From Diphasiastrum complanatum (taxonomy: Eukaryota > Streptophyta > Lycopodiopsida > Lycopodiales > Lycopodiaceae): DNA of 64,000 bases. The position numbers and the translations under genes were made by a program. The notes beneath the pieces are model-generated. The model worked only from the letters and a program-made list of their open reading frames with translations. It had not been told where the DNA came from and made no database searches. Below, piece after piece: positions 50,580 through 57,213 of the stretch (position 1 is the first letter of the stretch; each line of letters begins with the position of its first letter). The stretch covers positions 25,090,503 to 25,154,502 of the forward strand of contig CM055095.1 of NCBI GenBank assembly GCA_029204225.1, read 5' to 3'.

Positions 50580-50631
<52 letters not shown>

Positions 50632-53600
50632 TTTTAATGTTGAATTGGTGGCAGATGGACATGAACACCTGCAAGGACATGATTCTTGGAAAACCTGCTC
50701 CTCTAGTAAGTACCTTCAGACTCAGCTACTACACATTGCTCAATCTTATGAGTCGTGCCGAAGGTCAATTCAATGCTGAATATGTGATCAAGAACTCCTT
50801 CCATCAGTTTCAACATGACAAGGTGCAATCTCTTTAATCTTATTGCTAAGCTCCTGGAAATTTGACATTGACAACTATGTGGAAAGAGGGAACCATTAGG
50901 ATGGAAGGCATTTTCTTTTGTTAATGCTTCTATGCTTAAATTTACTTTCAGGCTTTACCTGAAGCCGAGGAACAAGTTCTTAAGCTTGAAGAAGAGGCAG
51001 CTTCAATTGATGCTGTGGGGGAGGTAGGTTGTAATTTATGAGTTTCTTCCCAGGCTTTTTGCTTGGGATCAGGAAATTATTTTTGAGCACATGAAAATGA
51101 TTAGAACATTTTGGATTTTTATGTCCTTGCACATGCTCATTTTGAAAATCTCTAATCTAGAGTGGATCTTAACTATGGATAATGGCAGGAAGTAATGGTG
51201 GAGTATCATGGCATGCGGCTAAAGCTGGCAAAACTTGAAAAACAAATGATGGCTGAGATCCTTCGACCAGAGAGAGTGCTTCTTTTTATGCAACCTGGCA
51301 GACTGGTATGCTAAATTTGATTTGTTCCTAAGATTATCTTCATTTATGGCTTGCAACTGAAAATCACAAGGTCTACAGGCAGATAATTTCCAAAGTTTTG
51401 TATAAATGTTTTTGTAAATTTTATTATGGCCACCTTAATTTCACCAAGGAATGAAAAGCTTTGCAAATCACTGCTCAGAGTGCTACAATCCGTCTAGGAA
51501 AATAGCTTCTCATTTTTTAAGCTTTTTGAGAGAAGTTTTCTTTGTCACCAAGTTTGTGGCCTACCTAGAGTTGACCCAGTTGGACTGTCTGTCGAGTCAT
51601 CAGTTAGGGTTACAAGGTAGAATTTATTTGTCAGCAGAGTCTGCCTGTGCTGGGTCGCTGATCCAAAAACTAGTCGTTTTTGACCAGTTAACTTTGAGGT
51701 TCTAACACAAAGCAAAGCATTTTTCCGAGTATTCTTGGATTATTAGAAAGCCATTTTTCAGTTAAGAATTTGTTTTGAAATTGGTACTCATAGCACGATG
51801 ACATTCTGTCAAACTTTTTTATAGGAGACACAGAACATAAATGGGTTCAATGGTTTACGGCAATTCAGTTCTCCGTGCAGTGTGCTCATATTTATTGGAA
51901 GAATGAGCTGAAATCTTCAATTGGTTGTTATATAGAGGGTGGGTGTGTATTGTGCTTTGAGCTTCAGTTTTGTATGTACATCTGTTTTATCTGGACTATA
52001 AAAATGCACATTTGTCATAAGATTGAAACTTGTTGGGCCAGTTGTATGCAAGATGATGCTGTTAAGGTTCAGCAACTTGGATAGTTTCATAAATTGTAGT
52101 GTCTTCAGAGGACTTACTGGGCTCCTAGTGGGGCAGCTATGTGTATCTGTTGACGGTTGAGATGTTTTAATTGCTGTGTCATCATGTGCGCGTCATGGTT
52201 TTCATTCCAACATGGGTGTATTCTATCATCTCAGGTTTTTTGATCAAGAATGTCTGTGCTTTAAGGTGACCATCTACAGATTTTGTATTCCAGATAAATT
52301 CAAACAATTCTATTTTTTTTAAAGATAAGAGTATTGCTATTGACTATGTGTGGCATTTGCATCAATGCGTTCTTTCAGAGCAGCACTTTGAGCTTGTAAT
52401 GCTGAATAGAAATCTGTATGGTTGCATTAGTGCTTTTTAAAATTTAAGAAGTGAATGGAAGTAAAGCCACCTGTAAAAAAAGAAAGAAATTGCTGAGAAC
52501 TTTAAACGGAGACTATTAAATGGTCTTCAGAATGCCTAGTTTTCAAACTTTATTCTTTAATGATCAGTTATCTTTTTAAGTCATGGACATTTATCATAGG
52601 CTCTATGAACTGTGGTGAGTGGATATCATAATAGTTCTATAACCCAATACGCAGCGGAGAAGTTTGGGGCCCCATGACTTTGGACCCGCACTTCCTTTTT
52701 GCTGGAACTGGGTGGAGTTCTCATATCTGTGAATATCGATCTTCCATCTTTGAAAATAACCCATTTGCCTTTCTCTTTTGCCTCCTGGAAGGCTTTCTTC
52801 CTCTCCTCCACCTATGCGGAAGTGAGATTGTCATCCATAAAGACCTTGACGCCTCGTAGTTTCAGTCTTTGCATTAGAACATTCCTTCTATGATCAAAGG
52901 ATTTTTTTGTCTTGGTTCTCCATGCTCTACTCATACATCAATCCCTCATCCCTGACTTCCCCTTCAATAAAGTCTTTGGCTTCTTGAGACGCGTTGTTGG
53001 TATCCTCCACTCATCCAATAGTGACAGTATTGTTAAGGAGGATGGCAATGACAAGGGATAGGATGTCCATAGCATGTATGAGAAGCTTGGCTTCAAGGTC
53101 CTCTATATCTCTAGCACAGTTACATTTCAGCTGGTTAATGGCATCACATACCATCTGTGCTGTGAACAGAGAAAATTATGAAGTCTTGGAGGGAATAAAA
53201 AGAGGTGGGGTAGGTACTGTATAGAGGGTGGAGACGTATTGAGTCCAGGTATAGAGATCGGTCAAGGGAGGTGGAGGTGGAGGTGCACGAGGAAGGAATC
53301 CATGCTGGAAGGACTTGAGTGCTTGTTTGGGCAGCAACCATCTCAGGAAATGCGAATAAGCAAGTGATTGTGGAAGTGTTTGCTTACTAGGAAGAGAGGT
53401 GAGAATTTTAGATTAAAGGGAGGTGGCTTCTAAAATTAGATTTGAAGTGCGTGAGTTTTCTCAATAAATAGTCCCATTAACCCATTTATAGTTTTATGTA
53501 GAACCAGATTGTCACCAGGACAGTATTGTTTCCATTTAATACAGTAGTTCATCTAAGATGTGTTATCTCCAACCTCCAAGTTGGAGGTTATCTAAAAGCA

Positions 53601-54992
53601 TCAAAGTCAGCGTGACTAGTTGTTATTTTTTTCATTTTTGTTGTACATAGAAGCTCTTCTTATTGTTTCATCTTTCTTGATGATTTAGTTTAGCATGTGA
53701 GATATGACGAAAGTACTGGTATTGCATATTTCTTCAGTAAATCAATACTTTGGTTTTTTTGAGATGCTAGGTATAATCCACGAAAGTTGACGATTTTTTA
53801 TTTATGAGCCTTTTATAAAGCATTGCAGGTGAAGGTGAGAGATGGTGGAGATGAATGGGGTTGGGGGGTTGTGGTGAACGTTGTTCGAAAACCACCAGTT
53901 TCTCATGGAGTGCTTCCTTCAACTGTTATAGCAAATCCTCGTGCAGGGTCATTTGCTGTCGATACTCTTTTGCATTGTGCTTCAGGCTTGAAATATGAGG
54001 GTGTTCGACCCAAGCCCCGCCCGTGTCCTCCTGGGGAAAAGGGAGAAATGCATGTTGTAAGTTTGTTGAATGCCTGAAGTTTTCAGTTTACCCACCCAGC
54101 TTTATCATTTATGGTTGTTGTACAGGCATGAACAATTTGGTTTTATATTGTGATTTCCATTTATGATGCTCTTATGACAGAAAAACTTGCTCAGCTGCTT
54201 ATGAGATGCATTGTTTGTGGCTTTTTTGAATGCTCGCTCTTACTGCTATTGAACTTGATCGCAAGGACAGGTACCTGTACAAATGACCTTGATATGTGCC
54301 ATTAGTGCACTAAGAGTTGCTGTACCATCTGATCTTCGGCCTCTGGATGCACGACAAAGTGTACTCATGGCTGTGCAAGAGTTAGAAAAGCGTTATCCAG
54401 ATAGTTTGCCAAAACTAGATCCGATTGAGGTGAGTCTTTATGCTGCCTATGTCATGCATAACAAGTCTCACTATACAGATATTTAGCCCTACAGCCGAAG
54501 ATCAGCCCTTCTGAATGAAGATCGTTTTCCCTGTTTTCATGCAGAAGGAAAAGTGATGACTTTGCAGTTTTTCGGGCAAATATGTTATGAACTCATAAAA
54601 AAGAATGGAAACAAATAAAAGCTCTTAATCTTATTCTTCACAAAATTAGTTTACTTTTGAGAATGGTGATTACTTACTGTAATGAAGCTACTCGTGTCCA
54701 CATGACAGGATATGGGGATCAATGATCCGAAACTTATGAGCATTGTGAAGGAAATTGAACAGGAAGAACAAAAGCTGATTGCTCATCCTTTGTTCAAGGT
54801 GGTTATTTAAAGACATCTTCGTTCTAGAAGTCAAACATTGAATATTGAGAATCTATTCCATTTCTTATTTATTATGACCATATGCACTTCTTGCAGTCTG
54901 AAGAGGCAGGAGACTATTATCGCTCTTTCCAGAGAAAGGCTGAGTTAGCAGTGGAAGCACACCGCCTAAAATCAAAGATGCGAGACTCCCAG
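23871..54992 (+). CDS. HEN2: HEN2-type DExH-box RNA helicase, exons 1-11 (3' end outside window)
   Basis: Nuclear SKI2/MTR4-family 3'-5' RNA helicase that in plants delivers non-ribosomal nuclear RNAs to the RNA exosome. Joined exons: 23871-24902, 30595-30909, 31021-31125, 31217-31285, 50655-50822, 50952-51023, 51189-51305, 53829-54056, 54271-54429, 54709-54798, 54897-54992. All are in phase 0 and give 817 open codons. Motifs: Walker A AHTSAGKT (104-111), DEIH (195-198), SAT (226-228), [10 protein letters not shown] (484-493), then the arch/KOW region (about 615-650). HEN2 is favoured over MTR4 by [28 protein letters not shown] and the KPKPRPCPP segment. About 170-180 C-terminal residues are missing on the right. 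Confidence 0.93.
24903..26446. other. HEN2 intron 1, left part
   Basis: AT-rich intron with no gene. The segment 25555..25850 is repeated in diverged form at 27595..27860 (shared GTTAGTGATGTGTGCAAGAT-like and CAAGATATGCAACTAAAGA-like words). Confidence 0.55.
26457..27206. mobile_element. Possible DNA transposon remnant with 10-bp target duplication
   Basis: A 750-bp block is bounded by exact direct repeats ATGTAGTATG (26447..26456 and 27207..27216). Its ends are loosely inverted: TTGCAC, CGTTTCTG/CGTCTCTG and AAACAC occur in the same order at both ends. A 9-11-bp duplication suits Mutator-like elements. No transposase is present. Confidence 0.35.
27217..28874. other. HEN2 intron 1, middle part
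   Basis: Holds the second copy of the diverged repeat (27595..27860) and a short open frame with [14 protein letters not shown] (about 27863-27905). That motif resembles one strand of plant TIR domains, but nothing around it supports a resistance-gene relic. Confidence 0.4.
28875..30205 (-). mobile_element. Copia-5: small defective Ty1/Copia element with two LTRs
   Basis: Two direct copies of an LTR-like sequence (28875..29282, about 408 bp, and about 29920..30205, truncated at its outer end) flank ~640 bp. The minus strand carries [17 protein letters not shown] (29685-29735) and again at about 29360-29400, the end of Copia RNase H. TTAAGGGGGAGTG follows (polypurine tract, complement at 29281..29292). 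Most of gag and pol is gone. Confidence 0.65.
30206..30594. other. HEN2 intron 1, right end
   Basis: About 390 bp of T-rich intron leading to the exon 2 acceptor. Nothing else recognised. Confidence 0.6.
30595..30909 (+). CDS. HEN2: HEN2 exon 2 (residues 345-449)
   Basis: Begins after TTTTTGCCAG with [21 protein letters not shown], the start of the second RecA lobe, and contains [12 protein letters not shown] and [14 protein letters not shown]. Ends ACG|GTAC. Length is 315 bp, phase 0. It is separated from exon 1 by a 5.7-kb intron. Confidence 0.95.
31021..31125 (+). CDS. HEN2: HEN2 exon 3 (residues 450-484)
   Basis: Starts after CTGTTCCAG with [17 protein letters not shown] and ends SSGEYIQ. 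The expected junction EYIQ|MSGRAG falls at CAG|GCACTC, so the donor is GC instead of GT. No usable GT keeps the frame nearby. Confidence 0.9.
31217..31285 (+). CDS. HEN2: HEN2 exon 4 (residues 485-507), motif VI
   Basis: Only 69 bp: [23 protein letters not shown], with the arginine fingers of helicase motif VI. The acceptor is TTGACCAG and the donor CAG|GTTTG. The following intron is 19,369 bp. Confidence 0.94.
31286..32576. other. HEN2 intron 4, left part
   Basis: T-rich intron sequence without genes except a 47-bp tandem duplication (32126..32219). Confidence 0.55.
32126..32219. repeat. 47-bp tandem duplication
   Basis: Two adjacent copies starting ACTGATATC, each with CTCCAATGTTGGTG at the same offset, differing at several bases. 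Confidence 0.8.
32577..32713 (+). pseudogene. Ty3/Gypsy RNase H C-terminal scrap
   Basis: An open stretch reads [20 protein letters not shown] then [17 protein letters not shown], the end of a Gypsy RNase H (usual ending ADALSR). Nothing of the element remains upstream. Confidence 0.75.
32714..33839. other. HEN2 intron 4 sequence without genes
   Basis: Includes a short CT run (33297-33314) and a self-complementary patch around 33750-33790 built on AATCGCGA. No gene or RNA recognised. Confidence 0.45.
33840..34686 (-). mobile_element. Ty3/Gypsy remnant: gag piece, PBS and 5' LTR end
   Basis: The minus strand has LTR sequence (34532..34686) ending GTTGTAACA, a 2-base gap, then TGGTATCAGAGC (complement at 34518..34529), the primer binding site for initiator Met-tRNA. 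A GC-rich stretch follows, then gag residues [20 protein letters not shown] and [14 protein letters not shown] (about 34020-34110). Its right end meets LINE-7. The rest of the element is absent. Confidence 0.7.
34130..34370. other. GC-rich island inside the Gypsy remnant
   Basis: About 240 bp is strikingly GC-rich, with recurring GCATAGGCCTGTGCGC and CCTGCGCG-like words, between AT-rich flanks. It sits between the primer binding site and the gag match. Confidence 0.6.
34687..35599 (-). mobile_element. LINE-7 (TC-tail family): ORF1 C-terminal half and endonuclease start
   Basis: The minus strand begins right beside the (TC)n tail of LINE-3, after an 11-base C run. It reads an ORF1 coiled coil ([20 protein letters not shown]), [21 protein letters not shown], the RRM-like region and the start of the endonuclease, with many stops. 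It is cut at 34687 by the Gypsy LTR. Its 3' part is missing. Confidence 0.72.
35600..35660. repeat. (GA)n: tail of LINE-3
   Basis: GA repeat continuing as AAAGAAAG into GCTTTATTAATGTC, the conserved LINE 3' end (minus strand reads ...GACATTAATAAAGC(TTTC)2(TC)n). An 11-base G run precedes it at 35588..35598. Confidence 0.93.
35688..35701 (-). promoter_or_regulatory. LINE-3 3' stem-loop
   Basis: The RNA strand reads AUGCC-UUUU-GGCAU, a perfect 5-bp hairpin 19 bases before the tail repeat. Confidence 0.7.
36053..36952 (-). pseudogene. LINE-3 ORF2 C-terminal region (open 299-codon frame)
   Basis: The longest intact C-terminal part of the family's ORF2: a segment after the RT thumb ([20 protein letters not shown]), a WFSQ-containing region, and the CCHC knuckle [19 protein letters not shown]. 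It ends with the PIP-like [14 protein letters not shown] and an acidic tail. CCHC knuckles at LINE ORF2 ends bind nucleic acid during target-primed reverse transcription. Confidence 0.85.
37407..37764 (+). repeat. 5' LTR of the chromovirus
   Basis: Starts TGTTACGAGCTCG and ends CTATTACA. It differs from the 3' LTR at roughly ten positions plus one indel (about 97% alike by eye), so the insertion is moderately recent. Confidence 0.93.
37766..37777 (+). other. Primer binding site, initiator Met-tRNA
   Basis: TGGTATCAGAGT, one base after the LTR, matches the usual TGGTATCAGAGC except for the last base. Confidence 0.88.
38660..40373 (+). pseudogene. Chromovirus gag and protease (frameshifted)
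   Basis: Frame 38660..39340 begins [15 protein letters not shown] and includes the capsid-like [20 protein letters not shown] and [17 protein letters not shown]. After a frameshift (39341-39491) the second frame has a basic stretch, the CCHC zinc knuckle [14 protein letters not shown] (CX2CX4HX4C) and the protease site [12 protein letters not shown]. The DDG is an Asp where many relatives have Ser, Thr or Gly. Confidence 0.85.
40437..41816 (+). pseudogene. Chromovirus reverse transcriptase and RNase H (one in-frame stop)
   Basis: [47 protein letters not shown] and [12 protein letters not shown] (FLDD catalytic pair) define the RT. KKHKL..., HIISLDG and [10 protein letters not shown] follow. 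RNase H starts [17 protein letters not shown], is cut by TAG at 41481..41483, then continues in the same frame ([38 protein letters not shown]) to 41816. Confidence 0.93.
41833..43240 (+). pseudogene. Chromovirus integrase (frameshift and small deletion)
   Basis: First frame to 42477: the HHCC zinc region ([28 protein letters not shown]) and [12 protein letters not shown] with the first catalytic Asp. A few codons are missing and the frame changes at about 42430-42445. The second frame has [11 protein letters not shown] (second Asp) and [19 protein letters not shown] (Glu), then the C-terminal GEKVYLRV region and [12 protein letters not shown]. Confidence 0.9.
43241..43423 (+). pseudogene. 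Chromodomain of the chromovirus
   Basis: After an in-frame TAA (43238..43240) the same frame continues [40 protein letters not shown], ending FVLEDQDGS. The Y-LVKW-ATWE pattern is a chromodomain, which in chromoviruses directs integration to marked chromatin. Confidence 0.88.
43422..43433 (+). other. Polypurine tract of the chromovirus
   Basis: AAGGGGAGGGAG immediately before the 3' LTR, overlapping the end of the chromodomain stop codon. Confidence 0.85.
43434..43790 (+). repeat. 3' LTR of the chromovirus
   Basis: Starts TATTACGAGCTCG (the usual TG is TA here) and ends CTATTACA, followed by the AGAGA duplication. Confidence 0.93.
43791..45943 (-). mobile_element. LINE-3, 5' part (ORF1 start, endonuclease end, RT start)
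   Basis: The minus strand starts beside the LINE-4 tail with an ORF1 start (ATG at 45890..45892, [13 protein letters not shown], then a Pro/Ala-rich part). At about 45300 it jumps to the endonuclease C-terminus ([45 protein letters not shown]), so ~1.3 kb of ORF1 and endonuclease is deleted. The RT N-terminal region ([34 protein letters not shown]) follows to the chromovirus insertion. Confidence 0.82.
45944..47190 (-). mobile_element. LINE-4 (TC-tail family), 5'-truncated 3' end
   Basis: The minus strand contains [20 protein letters not shown], the [20 protein letters not shown] region and a CCHC-like CSMCDLHD..., then a C-terminal part, hairpin (45986..45999) and the tail (TTTC)3TC at 45945..45966. 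Divergent from LINE-1 and LINE-2. At the aligned PIP-box place it reads QLSIQECLF, and a second PIP-like QHTLHHFF is at 46143..46166. Truncated at about 47190. Confidence 0.82.
45986..45999 (-). promoter_or_regulatory. LINE-4 3' stem-loop
   Basis: The RNA strand reads GUACC-UUAG-GGUAU; all five pairs are allowed (one G-U). Pair 3 is A-U where LINE-3 has G-C. Confidence 0.65.
47191..47604. other. Unassigned sequence between LINE-4 and LINE-5 with a 76-bp duplication
   Basis: Contains two nearly identical tandem copies (47383..47458 and 47459..47534) that share TAGTAGGCCTAATATAATAA. No coding signal. Confidence 0.6.
47605..48606 (-). mobile_element. LINE-5 (TC-tail family): 5' leader and ORF1
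   Basis: Starts directly after the LINE-6 tail. A leader of ~225 bp with repeated CCAGCAGATCA words leads to the ORF1 ATG at 48378..48380 ([17 protein letters not shown]). ORF1 has a Pro-rich part, a coiled coil (after a frame break near 48070), [25 protein letters not shown] and [15 protein letters not shown]. The sequence leaves the family at about 47605, so ORF2 is missing. Confidence 0.78.
48607..48660. repeat. (GA)27: tail of LINE-6
   Basis: Pure GA repeat between the LINE-5 start and the LINE-6 3' end (ATGCTTTATTAATGTC). Confidence 0.93.
48661..50583 (-). mobile_element. LINE-6 (TC-tail family), internally deleted
   Basis: The minus strand reads RT N-terminus ([34 protein letters not shown]), [20 protein letters not shown] and LLYADD. 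It then jumps to the C-terminal [20 protein letters not shown], losing ~700 bp. A second deletion removes the first CCHC part before [16 protein letters not shown]. It ends with PIP-box QTSITDFF (49126..49149), hairpin and tail. It is flanked by GA repeats on both sides. Confidence 0.84.
48683..48696 (-). promoter_or_regulatory. LINE-6 3' stem-loop
   Basis: The RNA strand reads GUACC-CUCG-AGUAC: four Watson-Crick pairs and one C/A mismatch at the loop. Pair 1 is G-C where LINE-3 has A-U. Confidence 0.6.
50584..50627. repeat. (GA)22 between LINE-6 and HEN2 exon 5
   Basis: GA repeat at the 5' limit of LINE-6. It ends 27 bases before the exon 5 start, in the position where a splice acceptor normally has pyrimidines. 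Confidence 0.93.
50655..50822 (+). CDS. HEN2: HEN2 exon 5 (residues 508-563)
   Basis: [20 protein letters not shown] through SFHQFQHDK belongs to the winged-helix region. The acceptor GGTGGCAG lies 27 bases downstream of a (GA)n tract that borders an antisense LINE, so little of the original intron end remains. Donor AAG|GTGC. Confidence 0.94.
50952..51023 (+). CDS. HEN2: HEN2 exon 6 (residues 564-587)
   Basis: Encodes [20 protein letters not shown], the start of the helical stalk of the arch domain. Acceptor CTTTCAG, donor GAG|GTAGGT, 72 bp, phase 0. Confidence 0.92.
51189..51305 (+). CDS. HEN2: HEN2 exon 7 (residues 588-626)
   Basis: Encodes [20 protein letters not shown] and [18 protein letters not shown], the stalk leading into the KOW domain. 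Acceptor AATGGCAG, donor CTG|GTATGC. Confidence 0.93.
51306..52619. other. HEN2 intron 7, left part
   Basis: Ordinary T-rich intron sequence. No gene or repeat family recognised. Confidence 0.55.
52620..53350 (-). mobile_element. LINE-9 (TC-tail family): RT start fused to ORF1 end
   Basis: The minus strand from 53350 reads the RT N-terminal region ([21 protein letters not shown]) and at about 52985 changes to ORF1 C-terminus ([13 protein letters not shown], then [20 protein letters not shown] and [14 protein letters not shown]). RT before ORF1 is the wrong order for one element, so this is a junction of two truncated copies, or a rearrangement. No microsatellite remains at the joint. Confidence 0.68.
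53351..53828. other. HEN2 intron 7, right end
   Basis: T-rich intron leading to the exon 8 acceptor. Nothing else seen. Confidence 0.55.
53829..54056 (+). CDS. HEN2: HEN2 exon 8 (residues 627-702), KOW domain
   Basis: [20 protein letters not shown] is the KOW-type core of the arch, which in MTR4-family helicases contacts RNA and cofactors. It continues to [15 protein letters not shown]. Acceptor ATTGCAG, donor GTT|GTAAGT. Confidence 0.94.
54271..54429 (+). CDS. HEN2: HEN2 exon 9 (residues 703-755)
   Basis: [20 protein letters not shown] and [20 protein letters not shown] are typical of the arch C-terminal part. Acceptor GGACAG, donor GAG|GTGAGT, 159 bp. Confidence 0.93.
54709..54798 (+). 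CDS. HEN2: HEN2 exon 10 (residues 756-785)
   Basis: [20 protein letters not shown] followed by [10 protein letters not shown], the returning arch helix. Acceptor CATGACAG, donor AAG|GTGG. Confidence 0.92.
54897..54992 (+). CDS. HEN2: HEN2 exon 11 (residues 786-817)
   Basis: [20 protein letters not shown] and [12 protein letters not shown]. The family continues with a segment beginning LQKF, which is not found in the remaining 9 kb, so intron 11 runs off the window. Acceptor TTCTTGCAG, donor CAG|GTTAGC. Confidence 0.92.
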
Positions 54993-55559
54993 GTTAGCCT
55001 CAAGATTCCTAATTACTATAATCTTCTCTCACGGATTCCTAGCTAGATGGATGTTAGGGAACCTAGAAGTAATTTTAAAAATGCTGGACAGCCTATTTCA
55101 AAGATTTAGCATGTTTTTGATTGTTTTGCAATGCGATAATTCACACTTTAAACTATTTTTTTGAGTAGATTTGGATTTTTTCAATTTAAATCAACGTATG
55201 ACTACGGTAATCAAACATGGATGATAATCAAATGAGGAAGTTGAACGTACACAATAAGAACTAGAACTGATCAGTTGGGCTTGTTCTCCCCCACTTGCAA
55301 AACATGTTTGCCATGTATGGGTCTTGACTCTTCACCAAGCACTTTCCTAGGTTGGAAAATAACCCAGGGAAAAGTGATGCCCATATCTATGAAGGCGGAG
55401 ATATGAGTAGGGGTGGAGATCTTGGTGTCAGATTTATCATTTGAGCACTGATGCCCATGTCTTTGGCATCCCATCTTCTCATTGTCTTCTTTTAAAGCCT
55501 GCACCACAAACACAAGGTTGATCAGATCTCTCTCCATGACTTGAGATCACTACACACGT
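54993..55559. other. Start of HEN2 intron 11
   Basis: Intron sequence. An 88-codon minus-strand open frame (55271..55537) matches nothing I recognise and may be transposon-derived. Confidence 0.4.
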
Positions 55560-55974
55560 AGATCAAATGTTTTGGAAGGTGTATAATTCTGCAATGTGAG
55601 TTGAGGGAGTGGACAGTAGGAGGCGGTTTTGGGTTTTTTTTTGGGGGGGGGGGGTGGCTGGGTGGGGGTGGTTGCATCTGTGCAACTGCTGGCTACTCAA
55701 CCAACTCTGGGTGCATAGCAGCTAGCTATGGTTGCTGAGCAGTCAGTGCAATCATCACTGGCTACAGTGGATGCACCACAGCCCAGTGATGACTGCTGTG
55801 CAGCCATGGTTGACAACCAACTGCTGCTTCGCAGCCATCAGTAGCTGCAACATGGGAGAAGAAGGCGGGGGGAGTTGGAGCGGGGGCTGGGTAGTGATGG
55901 AGGGGAGGGGAGGGCTGTGGGTGGAGACGAGGAGGTGGGAGGAGAATGTGGCTTTCCTTGGGTGCCATCACCAT
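55560..55974 (-). mobile_element. LINE-8 (TC-tail family): 5' end with ORF1 start
   Basis: Immediately beyond the LINE-2 tail the minus strand reads ATGGTGATGGCACCC (MVMAPKESHILLPPPRLHPQ), a Pro-rich ORF1 start like MAPRRKP of LINE-1 and MAPTRAIP of LINE-3. The frame is open for ~90 codons. The left limit is uncertain; a G-rich tract lies at 55640-55675. Confidence 0.6.
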
Positions 55975-56026
55975 GAGAGAGAGAAAGAAAGAAAGAAAGA
56001 AAGAAAGCTTTATTAATGTCTTTTCC

Positions 56027-56040
56027 ATGCCAAAAGGCAT
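56027..56040 (-). promoter_or_regulatory. LINE-2 3' stem-loop
   Basis: Perfect AUGCC-UUUU-GGCAU hairpin, 20 bases from the tail repeat. Confidence 0.68.
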
Positions 56041-56273
56041 GTAAGACTAATGAGGTACATGTCAAGTGTGTAGTAACCATGGGAGCGCATAGAACGTCTC
56101 CAAAACTGAAATTAAGAAAACAGCTAGTATCAACTAAATAAACAAGTAATCATCTGCAATCAAGATGTCAAGTCTCTGCTGGTGTTGTAGAAAGATGTAA
56201 TGCGAGCCGCAACATGAGAAGGCGCTAGAGCCCGCTGGTGTCGTCTATGAGCATGAGCGTGTGTAGTATGTCT

Positions 56274-57146
56274 CTATATATGAGGTATGGCTATCCTGGC
56301 AGTATGGGAGGTACATCGTCTCTGATCTCTGTGGGCATGTAAGCGACTGTCATCCTCGTCGTCGTAGTAGTCAGCATCCTCGGGTACTGAGACACGTGGT
56401 CTTCGTCTAGTAAAGAATGAAGTGATCAATGACTGAGATGTAATGTGCTGGGATGTCCCGTGTAGATCTCTCCGCAATATGAACATCTCGTGTACCATCA
56501 GCGCGACACACCGTGGGTCCTCATAGGCTATGAGAGAACGTAGAGTGGTAGGTATGTCTCGAAACAAGCAGTGATATCTCCCTCTGATCTCATAATATAC
56601 CGGGCATCTGAAGATAAAATGCTCCTCAGACTCCACCTCACAGAGGGAGCACAACTGGAAAATCCGCTCCACTCTAGGAATACCATGGAACCTCCCTGTC
56701 TCAATAGCTAGCTGGTGAGAAGACACCCTGAGCTGTCCCAGTGTGAATCTGAGGCAATGTGATAGCCCTGAATCCAAATAGCGTGGCATGACTGGGGTCC
56801 CTGATACATCCAGCTCCAAAAAGTAGGTCCGGTAGAAATCTGGCTTAACTCCTAACTGGCTGCTCCAAGTCCGCTCTAGGTATGCTCGATAGAGAAATCG
56901 TCTGATATACTGATGGGTACCCGAGGGAAGCGCAGTGATGGAGATACCAAATGACTCAAGTAGGAGGTGAGATGCCTGAGAGAACCATGATAGTCTATAG
57001 CCCTGATCATGAAGGCCCTGTGAGGATGAAAGTGCAATCTGTATGTATCGTCTGTCTATCTCTGGCAGTGCCTGTATCCTCTGAATATAGGTGATGAGCT
57101 GAAGAGCTGCCTCGATCTGTATAGGTGGAACTGCAAACTCAGCCAA
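56274..57146 (-). pseudogene. LINE-2 ORF2 C-terminal region
   Basis: A 290-codon frame beginning in [20 protein letters not shown]. It has the knuckle [16 protein letters not shown] (its first Cys pair partly preserved as IFQLCSLC), then LITSFFTRRRPRVS with the PIP-box QSLITSFF at 56412..56435. Confidence 0.85.
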
Positions 57147-57213
57147 AAGAGACAGAAGGCTTTGCTCGAATCAACCGAGCTAGCATGGTGGTCTGTAATC
57201 GTGAAAGGCTGGC

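Noticed and set aside
23871-54992. Calling the helicase MTR4 or SKI2 instead of HEN2
   Set aside because: Segments such as [39 protein letters not shown] and [15 protein letters not shown] follow HEN2, not the MTR4 or SKI2 versions I know. Final proof needs an orthology tree.
55271-55537. 88-codon minus-strand frame in HEN2 intron 11 as a gene
   Set aside because: No recognised domain, no promoter or splice signals, and surrounded by LINE sequence.
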